16,351 nucleotides of DNA, from assembly GCA_027596945.1 (NCBI GenBank), contig JADGJH010000416.1, positions 1-16,351 of the forward strand, given 5' to 3'. Both the position numbers and the translations under genes were made by a program. Positions 9,576-16,351 of this stretch are shown here, piece after piece; positions within the stretch are counted from its first letter, which is position 1, and each line of letters begins with the position of its first letter. Under the pieces are notes generated by a model that ran no database searches, was not told the origin of the DNA, and saw only the letters and a list, made by a program, of their open reading frames with translations. Origin of the DNA: Physocladia obscura. Taxonomy: Eukaryota; Chytridiomycota; Chytridiomycetes; Chytridiales; Chytriomycetaceae.

Positions 9576-9833
9576 ATGCCTCCAATCAACCAGTCAGCTG
9601 CAACAGAAAAAAGCAGTGAAAAAAATTCTGTGACCAGCAAGCCGTCTTCACTCCGCAAAGTTATTCTGAGATTTGTTCCATCAAGAACAAAATCACACTA
9701 CAGTTCTTCTGCTTGCGATCAAACCAAAGAATCAATGGAACACTCAGCTTCACTTACAAAATCTGGAAAGAGCAATTCAAATGAACTTCCAGTGCTTACC
9801 GCCACCATGTATCTTGGAAACAGACACTTATAA
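9576..9833 (+). CDS. Small basic Ser/Lys-rich protein, paralog A
   Basis: This is an intronless 85-residue protein, MPPINQSAATEKSSEKNSVT at the start, predicted disordered and basic with no membrane segment. It matches the gene 0.5 kb downstream (10335-10652) at two places with the same spacing: SLR (residues 25-27) with VPSR nine residues later (34-37), and the C-terminal LTATMYLGNRHL against LTTAIHIGNQYL. Conservation of both ends of the matching part and a shared stop position argue that it is translated. An out-of-frame ATG at 9557 opens a 20-codon upstream frame overlapping the start. An AATAAA lies 51 nt past the stop (9884-9889). The function is unknown. Confidence 0.65.
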   Translation: MPPINQSAATEKSSEKNSVTSKPSSLRKVILRFVPSRTKSHYSSSACDQTKESMEHSASLTKSGKSNSNELPVLTATMYLGNRHL

Positions 9834-10334
9834 AAGCCAGAATTCGCAAATTTTTTTTTAACATGTAGTGAATTCAAAGACAAAATAAAGAATTTCGTAA
9901 GCGACTTGTGAGAATTATCGAAGCGGAAATTATTTTAATTTTAATGGTTTAAACGAATCGAATTGGATTTCTGTACTCGCAAGAAGTCTGGCTTGTGGAT
10001 AACAGAAAAAAAAGTAAATTTTTTTTCCACGATTTCGCGAAGTTGAACAATCCGTTCCGTTCAGATAAAAGGTTAAAAAGTAACATACACAAATGACAGA
10101 CATAATTAATCAGTCTAATATAATTGAACTTGTTTACAATTTGAAATGAAGTATGCGCACAAGATTAAAAAACGCAATTTTGGACAACCAGAGCAAAATT
10201 TTTGGCTTGAAACGAAACATAATCGTGGAACAGCCACCCACGGTTTTCCAGAAAACAATATAAAGCATATACATAGCAACAAACAAAAGCAAAAAAATCA
10301 AAAAACCAAGCAAAACATTGAACTTGTTAAAGCA

Positions 10335-10652
10335 ATGCCATCGTCAAACTACAACATCATGGAACAGTCGGTAGCCATCGACCTTGCAATCCAAATGAAG
10401 CTTTCCAACGAATCCAAGAACTTGAAACCTTTGTCGACTTCAAAGAATTCATTTTCTCTCCGTTCTTCGGTCATGTCTTTGGTTCCGTCGCGCCGCAGTT
10501 TGTCTTCATTGGCGACATCTTCTGCAGTTGGTTCTGCTGACTTGTCTGTGCCTGTGCCGTCAAAAATCAAGAGCAGTAGAGCTTCGGCAAAGTCCGACCC
10601 AAAGCCCCCCCTTCTAACAACAGCGATACACATTGGAAACCAGTACCTCTGA
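10335..10652 (+). CDS. Small basic Ser-rich protein, paralog B
   Basis: This is an intronless 105-residue protein starting MPSSNYNIMEQSV. The frame stays open upstream to an ATG at 10146, but that extension (Lys/Asn/Gln-rich) has no counterpart in paralog A, and both genes start with Met-Pro at 10335 and 9576, so I chose the inner ATG. SLR at 41-43 and VPSR at 50-53 have the same spacing as in paralog A, and the last 14 residues (PPLLTTAIHIGNQYL) match its C-terminus. The middle is Ser/Ala/Pro-rich and basic. A 94-codon antisense frame (10633-10349) is a shadow. AATAAA at 10850-10855 may be the poly(A) signal. The function is unknown. Confidence 0.65.
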   Translation: MPSSNYNIMEQSVAIDLAIQMKLSNESKNLKPLSTSKNSFSLRSSVMSLVPSRRSLSSLATSSAVGSADLSVPVPSKIKSSRASAKSDPKPPLLTTAIHIGNQYL

Positions 10653-11450
10653 AACGGTCATGAAAACCGCGAAAACGGATTGGACTGAATTGCCAGCACG
10701 GCCAAAGAAATTCTTTTCTGCTTTGATGTTGATGTGATATCCTCATAGCGGAAATATTTTTCAATCAAAGTCCGAATGAACAGTGCCTCATCTTTTGTTT
10801 TTTTCCAATTTTTCTCTCTGCTCCTCATATATAATTCTTTGAAAATGAAAATAAAGCTTCGGATCGATATGTACCAAAAGCAAAAACAATCAGAAAAAGA
10901 GGACTACCAACTCGTGCGGTCTTTTTTTGTCCGTTCCCACCCTTAAAGTTACGATTGCCAAGAAAGTCGTAGTTTTCCACTATTGAAATTATTAAAATTC
11001 AACAATCGCTATTATTTGATAGGGAAATTCTAATAAAAATAACTGAACTGAAATTTGTTGGCTGTGAGGACGTAACATGCCATTTTTAAAACTAGATCCA
11101 AATCGACCTGCGAAGTTTTGTTCAATTAAAAACGATGTGAGAATGATTAACACATAAAACTGCTGATATATAAATATATTTCAGATATTAGATTCTTCTC
11201 TTTTATTCTGAAAAATTGGCTGTATCAACCAGCATTTAATCAATTTTCAAATTTTTTCATGTAGGTGCCTTGTGACCATCGCCCCATTGGAAGTCGATTA
11301 CGGCATATGCAAGTTTCGTTTGAAATTAGTTGTCGATTAAATAAAGACATGTAAATAGTTTGGAAATAAAACGAAAGAAGCAATTGACGGTGAAAAATAC
11401 ATTGTCGGCTTGATTAATATGTCATTCATCATCAGAATTTCAGCAAAAAA
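10653..11450. other. Spacer between paralog B and the M19-like gene
   Basis: This is AT-rich DNA without a supportable gene. A short stretch near 11270-11350 has coding-like texture after a CATGTAG acceptor-like site (CDHRPIGSRLRHMQVSFE in one frame, followed by AATAAA), but nothing upstream joins to it. The region before 11451 must contain the promoter of the M19-like gene. Confidence 0.4.
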
Positions 11451-13604
11451 ATGAAAAAAAATTTCTTTGAAGAAAAACATTTACTAATGGTTTCGATTTG
11501 GATGATACACATAATTATTGCGTTGAGCGTATGCCACCGTTTGGAAGCATTCCCGGTTCAAAAACGTTGAGTAACCGATGTCAGTAACGACTGGTGATAA
11601 TCAAATCGTTTCTATCCAACAGATCTAATCACGAGAGCTGCAATCACAGCTGCAACAGATGGCTTGGCCGGAAAATGCGCGGCGTTGGAAGTTTTCGATG
11701 GATCAAGTGTTCTGGGCTACGTTTCTAGAACAAGCAATGGGTACAATTTCGTGTCGGCTTTGGCAAGCGCAAGTTCTTTCTACCTTGAATCGACCCTACT
11801 TTCTCGCTATCAATTGATCGATAGCGAAGGATCCCAAGCGTATATGTCTGTGATTAATTGGGTGATGCCTGGCAGCTCGTACGGTGATCGCGCCGATTGG
11901 ACTTTTGCCGCCACATCCGACGGTAATTACACTGTCACATCAACACTAACAGGACAATATTTGGGCTCTTTCTTGGGAACGCTCGGCGCTGGTTCTTCCA
12001 CAAGCACCGTGTCTTTGACATTGGCAACGGGGTGCTACACTCCGCCGGATGTCCCCCTTGCAGTTACAGGAACGCCATCCACATCAATTTCATCACAAGG
12101 AACTATTGTCGGTGTTATGGATATGCATATGCACTTAACTGCTGGCTACGCGTTCGGTGGCGAGATGCACTGTGGAGATGCATGGGCACTTGGAGGAATG
12201 CAGGACGCGTTGCCGTCTTCATGCGACGGACATAAGTCAGACACCATCGGCGCACTACTTCAAGGTGTGCTCGGCGGCACCAGCATCACCAACGCGTCTG
12301 GATACGGATATCCGTCTTTCAGCGAGTGGCCAACATACAACAGCGTACTTCACGAGCAAGCTTACTTCCGCGGCATTGAACGTGCGTATTTGTCAGGTGT
12401 TCGCGTCATTAATGCACTTCTGGTGGCAAACCGCGTCATTTGTGATATCTTCCCGTACAAGGATATGTCGTGTGGCGAAATGGATCAAATTCGGGCGCAG
12501 TACACTTTCCTAACACAGCTGCAGGACTACGTGGATGCGCTAAGCGGGGGTTCAGGTCTTGGCTGGTTCCGTATTGTCACAACGCCGGCTCAAGTCCGAA
12601 CTATCACAGCAGCAGGAAAGTTGGCGGTGTTGATTGGAGTCGAAAACTCTGAAATCTTCGGATGCTCTCAAGCAAATGCGACGGCATGCACAGAGGCAGT
12701 GGTTGACGCAGGATTGGATGAACTTCAGGCAATGGGAGTGACTGGGTTCTTTCCCGTGCACAAGTTTGACAACGCGTTTGGTGGAACTCGTATGGATCCA
12801 GGCGCTGCGGGCGTATTTATTAATCTTGGAAATTTGGTTTCCAGCGGTCACTGGTGGGAACTTGAAAATTGCACCTCTTCAGCAGTCGATCAGCCCCAGT
12901 CACTGACTTCAAATGACTTCGCAAATTTTCTTGATTTTGGAATTACGTCGATTCCGGATGGTACCATTCTTCCAGTGTATCACACTGGCCCTGCGTGCAA
13001 CATTAGAGGACTGACAGATATTGGGGCATATTTGGTTCAGCAAATGATCCAGCGTGGTATGATTGTGCACATTGACCACATGAGTGTAAAGACGGCGAAT
13101 ATGACTTTGAACCTTTTGCAAACCAGCAAATATCCAGGCACATTGTCAGAACACTCATGGGCTGACTACGCAATGGTGGATCGAGTTCTCGCAGTCGGCG
13201 GTGTTGTCGGAATATATGGATTTAACAGTACTGAATTTGTGCAACGATGGCAATTGTACAGATCACTTCCACATGGATCAGCGGTGACAGCTATTGGTCT
13301 TGGCAGCGATGTGAATGGACTTGCAGTTCAGCCGCCGCCGCGTACAGACTCAAGCACTAACCCTTTTGTTTACCCGTTCACTACATTGACTGGAATCACA
13401 GCAGCGCGCCAGTCTCTTGGAACGCGCACTTACGACATAAACAATGACGGTGTGGCATTTTATGGACTCTATGCAGAGTGGCTGGTTGACAGCGTTAATA
13501 TTGCCGGTACTGATGGAGTTTTGCTTAAATCTCATTTTCTTAATGGCGCAGAGGCATACGTCTCCATGTGGGAGAAAGCGCGTGCTACCCAGAATATCAG
13601 TTGA
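11451..13604 (+). CDS. Secreted peptidase M19 (membrane dipeptidase)-like protein
   Basis: The exons 11451-11565 and 11623-13604 are joined in phase 1 over a 57-nt intron (GTTGAG...CAACAG), giving 698 residues. The first exon encodes a signal peptide (MVSIWMIHIIIALSVCHRLE with A after it). Translation could start at 11451 or at the in-frame ATG 11487, which gives a more standard leader. Residues ~45-190 form a Gly/Ser/Thr-rich beta-type domain. Residues ~200-690 match the M19 TIM-barrel metallohydrolases: DMHMHL (H207, H209), GVENSE (E379), VHKFDNAFGG (H418), HIDHMSVKTA (H524), SEHSW (H549) and GSDVNG (D601). In membrane dipeptidases the corresponding segments bind two zinc ions and cleave dipeptides; here the first motif is HxH, not HxD. 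An insert with HCGDAWALGG and several cysteines follows the first motif. AATAAA signals lie at 13618 and 13639. The fold is secure; the substrate is not known. Confidence 0.88.
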
Positions 13605-13617
13605 TAAAGTTGTAGTA

Positions 13618-13644
13618 AATAAACTTTGTCCATTTTTGAATAAA
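13618..13644 (+). terminator. Two polyadenylation signals of the M19-like gene
   Basis: AATAAA occurs at 13618-13623 and again at 13639-13644, 14 and 35 nt after the stop codon. The next gene starts only 70 nt farther on, so the intergenic space is very tight. Confidence 0.55.
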
Positions 13645-13713
13645 AGAAAACTTCTTATAGCTAGTATGATTGGTGTCCGAGAGAGGGAGTTTGGTGATTG
13701 AAAAGTGACCGAA

Positions 13714-13947
13714 ATGGAAACAATCGAAATCCAACTGACGACACTCACGGCTCGCATCGAAGCACAGGAGGCAGAGTGTAACGCAGCCAAAGAGAAACTT
13801 CAATACGCTATTGAGGTGTGGCAGTCTAGGAGTGTGCTTAGGGCTTTGAGCTCGTTATTGGACATTGTCACCTGTCAGTTCAAGATATTTGGAGACAAGG
13901 AGGCGGCCCTTATTGCTGAGCCAACAGAACTATGCCATCATCTATGA
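13714..13947 (+). CDS. Small coiled-coil protein, 77 residues
   Basis: A single exon starts at ATG 13714. Residues ~1-35 form a heptad-like amphipathic helix (IEIQLTTLTARIEAQEAECN then AAKEKLQYAI), followed by a second helix (RALSSLLDIVTCQFKIFGDK, EAALIAE) and a short tail ending HHL. It lacks a signal peptide, so it is probably cytosolic or nuclear and may form dimers. Its base use is less AT-rich than the flanks, which supports coding. It starts 110 bp after the M19-like stop, on the same strand. A frame open upstream to a GTG at 13705 would add three residues. No family name can be given. Confidence 0.6.
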   Translation: METIEIQLTTLTARIEAQEAECNAAKEKLQYAIEVWQSRSVLRALSSLLDIVTCQFKIFGDKEAALIAEPTELCHHL

Positions 13948-14403
13948 TCATTACTGTGTTCCTGTTCACTCCTCCCAATTCTAAAAGATGCCAATTTGAA
14001 TGGAATTCATCATCCTGTTTGATTATGTGTGCTGTATATTTTCTTTTGCATATTGGCACTCTTCAAGGTGATCAATATCTTGACTTTACAGTTTTTAATG
14101 AACTATTTGTTCTGCTCAATAGACAAGTGCTTTTTGTGTGATGAAGGCAGGTCATCACACAAAGTGATTGCCACTATTTGCACATTGAATAATAGGAAAA
14201 TTTAATTTTTCAAAGCAAATATAGCAAGTCAAACCTGATTGCTTTACTTCAACTAAATAACTGATTGTCTGTTCTATTCTGTTTTCTATACAATAAAACA
14301 ATAAAATAGATTTGTCAAGTTTTAAATTCAAAAGTTCAATTTGCTAGATTTTATTTTTGTGACCCGACTCATCATTCTACTTTTTTGAAATCAATCTCAA
14401 ATT
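13948..14403. other. AT-rich spacer with one hairpin
   Basis: No gene is supported. The frame 13932-14141 overlaps the previous stop in another frame and has no recognisable motif. A perfect 12-bp hairpin lies at 14133-14163. On the minus strand an AATAAA is present near 14347-14352, which would suit the 3' end of the exon ending at 14404. Confidence 0.45.
14133..14163. repeat. Perfect 12-bp hairpin with 7-nt loop
   Basis: TTTGTGTGATGA (14133-14144) and TCATCACACAAA (14152-14163) are exact reverse complements around AGGCAGG. It lies between convergent transcription units, so it could be a 3'-end structure of either or a mobile-element remnant. Confidence 0.6.
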
Positions 14404-14573
14404 CTAACAATCTTCATCTGTGACATGCTCCAACTGCATTCTTATATGATCAATTTCATAGCCTTTCATTACAACTCCATCAGGTATACCAAAGTGCTCC
14501 AATAACTGTTGACTCTTCAAGAACGTCCCTAACCCTGCTATGTGCCTGTAGTGTATTCTCAAACAGTAAATAC
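14404..14573 (-). CDS. Apparent terminal exon of an unidentified gene
   Basis: On the minus strand a splice acceptor (CATAATAG, 14581-14574) precedes a 170-nt frame of 55 codons: IYCLRIHYRHIAGLGTFLKS, QQLLEHFGIPDGVVMKGYEI, DHIRMQLEHVTDEDC, then TAG. Composition, length without stops and the AATAAA downstream (minus strand, near 14352) suggest real coding sequence. Upstream exons were not found: the donors I tried in 14600-14700 give the wrong phase or stops. It could be the 3' end of a gene that is otherwise decayed, or part of a transposable element. The family is not recognised. Confidence 0.4.
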
Positions 14574-14988
14574 CTATTATGAAATTAGATATCTAACCAC
14601 TTTTTTTTAAATGAATTTCATTATGAACAAGCAAAGAAAAGCAGTTTCAAGCCACCTTATTGAAAATAGGAAATTCACAAGTGGAAGTATTTTAATTGAT
14701 GGAGTAGAGAATATATGGAATTAGTATCGCATACAACTGTCTCTCAAAATCAATTTTTAAAAAAGGAATCCTGATATCTTTTGTGATTCAAGCATCAGAG
14801 TTCGCTACAATTCATATTCCCTGACTGTAGCCCTTAATTTTTTCGTCTGCCTTTCACACAAAAACAATGGATCATTTGAAGTAATAAAACAAGCATGGGA
14901 ACAAAGTATTTGCACCTTTTGCAGAAACAAGTGGACAGATTCCAAAAAAATTTTGAAAAAAAAAAAGAGTGCTTTGACGGTGACAACA

Positions 14989-15892
14989 ATGATTGTAGCA
15001 ACAGCAGATCCGATAACAGTGGCCCTCACTGCAACTGCTTCGTTAACTGGATTTGCAACTGAAATTCCCCAAATCACAACAACGAAATCATGGCCGATTC
15101 CATTCGGCTGGCCGCCTGGTAATTTGAGACAAAACAAAAAAAAAAAAAGCACAAACAAAAACAAGGGCGTGTATCATATTATTCTACTTTTATTGATCAT
15201 TATTACTTTTTCCTGAATACATGTATATGTAGGGTTCATATGGCCGATACCCAATCTACCTGCATTATATAATGGCACGTTCCCAATTGGGTCGCCTGTT
15301 CCGCAGAACTGGCCTGTCGGGTATCCGTGGCCACCTGGTGATAAATAATTTTTGTTTTTGTGTGTTGGTGACTTTTTTTTTTTTTCTTGGAAAAAAAGGG
15401 AGTAATCTGTGGCCGTCTGGGACAACCAAATATGTTTTCACGACCACGACAACGGCAATAGTAGCACCTGTAATAACGACAACTGCCGACGCGTCATCGT
15501 CACAGCTTTCGACCACTAATGTGGGGCTTGTGCTGGGAATTGTGATTGGGGTTCTTGTCGCGTTGTTGGCTGTGGGCGCGGCGCTTGGTGTGCACTATCG
15601 GCGCGTGAAAACGTGTCAAGAACAGCGAACGGAAACTGTCGTAGTAACGAGTGGTTGTGGTGGTAGTTATGTTGGTGGCGGTTTGGGAAGCCATGGGCTT
15701 GCGCCATTGCAGACGCAGCGGAAGAATAGTGGAGGAGGAGTTGGGGGATTGCCAAGTCCAGAGTTTATGATTGCCGCATTGTTAGCGTCGGCGGGTGTTG
15801 CAGCTGGTGCCGGGGAAGGAAGTCCGACGGCAGCATCGCCAGATCAGACCTTGGCGAGGAGGGGTGGAGGGTCTGATGTTTTATTGGCTTGA
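14989..15892 (+). CDS. Single-pass membrane protein with Trp-Pro repeats and Gly-rich tail
   Basis: The exons are (14989 or earlier)-15118, 15233-15337 and 15399-15892, both introns in phase 1 (15119-15232 GTAATT...TGTAG; 15338-15398 GTGATA...AAAAG). The spliced protein from ATG 14989 has 242 residues. It starts Thr/Ala-rich, then has SWPIPFGWPPG, FIWPIPNLPALYNGTFPIG and NWPVGYPWPPG. A Thr/Ser-rich stalk (FTTTTTAIVAPVITTTADAS) leads to a membrane helix (VGLVLGIVIGVLVALLAVGA) with a basic stop (HYRRVK) and a Gly/Ser/Ala-rich cytoplasmic tail ending DVLLA. The frame extends upstream of the ATG to a possible acceptor in the poly-A run near 14966, so a signal-peptide exon is probably missing from my model. 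The ectodomain is likely O-glycosylated and wall- or surface-exposed. The function is unknown; the 3' exon is the surest part. Confidence 0.7.
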
Positions 15893-16298
15893 AAAGGGAA
15901 CAAAATGAACATTTTTATTTAATAAGTCAATTACTTGGTTTTTTCAATGGGATTCTTTACTGTATTTTACCTTTTTTTCATCTGACTATTAAAAAAAGTT
16001 TCAAATCTGGCATTTGGTAAGCCGAAACTAAATTTCAATCTTACTACTGTTGTACAGTATCTAACTGTTCAACCATCTCACTGTCAGTCGAAAACTTATA
16101 AATCCGCAAGCAAAAAGAAAACTCAAATGTGAAAAAAAAAATTGATCACAATTGCGGAATTTAATTCAAATTTTGCGAATTTTTTTTTTCAAATTGTGCT
16201 TCTTCATATTTTACCAAATTTTCGCAATATTAACGAATTTCTTGCAAAAATTTCTGCCACGATGCTCGGCTACGTGGAGTGTAGTAAGATCAGCGGAG
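15893..16298. other. AT-rich 3' region without a supportable gene
   Basis: Only homopolymer runs and AT-rich DNA follow the membrane-protein stop. A minus-strand exon may begin at 16299 and run into the right part of this stretch. Confidence 0.4.
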
Positions 16299-16299
16299 T
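16215..16299 (-). other. Possible minus-strand exon after a strong acceptor
   Basis: On the minus strand a run of T followed by CCCTTTCTTTCAG (ending at 16300) is a textbook 3' splice site. The sequence after it reads SADLTTLHVAEHRGRNFCKK FVNIAKIW in one frame and YYTPRSRASWQKFLQEIR in another. The upstream exon would lie outside the window, so neither can be confirmed. Confidence 0.25.
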
Positions 16300-16351
16300 C
16301 TGAAAGAAAGGGAAAAAAAAAAAAAATTACTAAAATTGCAAAGCAATTAAA

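Noticed and set aside
10146..10334. N-terminal extension of paralog B from ATG 10146
   Set aside because: The Lys/Asn/Gln-rich extension has no counterpart in paralog A and looks like AT-rich leader; the inner Met-Pro start matches.
10349..10764. Minus-strand open frames opposite paralog B
   Set aside because: The plus-strand frame has a paralog with conserved motifs; the antisense frame has none.
12032..13803. Several open frames overlapping the M19-like gene on both strands
   Set aside because: They are frame shadows of a GC-richer 2-kb exon with recognisable metal-site motifs.
14895..15062. Plus-strand 55-codon frame with a Cys-rich end (ECFDGDNNDCSNSR... CNCFVNWIC)
   Set aside because: It overlaps the Thr-rich exon in another frame, crosses a run of eleven A and has no leader. 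The Thr-rich frame continues into the WPPG repeats, so I prefer it, though splicing into this frame is not fully excluded.
14805..15164. Hydrophobic minus-strand frame of 119 codons
   Set aside because: Its hydrophobicity is the antisense of the Thr/Ala-rich exon and of poly-A runs; no independent support.
15272..15400. N-terminal part of the open frame 15272-15892 (MARSQLGRLFRR...)
   Set aside because: The WPIPN...WPPG frame of exon 15233-15337 with two good phase-1 introns is far more consistent; this part is read-through of an intron and a wrong frame.
1..16351. tRNA, rRNA, CRISPR array, autonomous transposon
   Set aside because: No cloverleaf with A/B boxes, no rRNA-like stretch, no spaced direct repeats and no transposase or reverse-transcriptase motif were found by eye.

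Overview
The window is eukaryotic nuclear DNA. It has split genes with short GT-AG introns (mostly 43-80 nt), AATAAA-type 3' ends and two eukaryote-specific ribosomal protein genes (eL34 and eL28). AT-rich spacers, compact introns and a GABA-B-like class C receptor fit an early-diverging, probably zoosporic (chytrid-like) fungus best. That assignment is an inference; another compact opisthokont or protist genome is not excluded.

Layout. 1-1529: AT-rich DNA with no gene I can support, apart from one hairpin. 1530-4797 (+): a class C G-protein-coupled receptor that I assemble from 13 exons into 880 residues, with an extracellular Venus-flytrap domain, seven membrane helices and a folded-looking cytoplasmic tail. 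About 4981-5214 (+): a broken relic resembling that tail. 5398-5900 (-): a broken multi-pass membrane-protein gene whose coding signal is split over two frames. 6107-6641 (-): RPL34 (eL34), three exons. 7701-8180 (+): RPL28 (eL28), two exons. The two ribosomal genes diverge from a shared ~1.06 kb spacer, and both ATGs sit at or within 3 nt of a splice-acceptor-like site.

8339-9041 (-) and 9066-9478 (+): two head-to-head stretches with clear coding texture that cannot be read as intact genes without stops or a one-base frame change. 9576-9833 (+) and 10335-10652 (+): two small intact genes that are paralogs of each other, an unrecognised family of short basic Ser-rich proteins with an identically spaced pair of motifs. 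11451-13604 (+): a secreted, two-exon, 698-residue protein of the peptidase M19 (membrane dipeptidase) fold with an extra N-terminal beta-rich domain. 13714-13947 (+): a 77-residue coiled-coil protein. 14404-14573 (-): an apparent terminal exon of an unidentified gene. About 14989-15892 (+): a single-pass membrane protein with Thr-rich and Trp-Pro-rich ectodomain and Gly-rich tail, in three exons. The right edge may hold one more minus-strand exon.

The genes do not form a pathway. The window combines housekeeping genes (ribosome), cell-surface or secreted products (receptor, dipeptidase-like enzyme, WP-repeat membrane protein) and an unusual amount of coding debris. The candidates for something undescribed are the two-member small-protein family at 9576-10652, the WPPG-repeat membrane protein, the receptor's tail domain with its nearby relic, and the out-of-frame membrane-protein relic. 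All exon joins were made by eye from splice signals and frame continuity; no similarity search was run.
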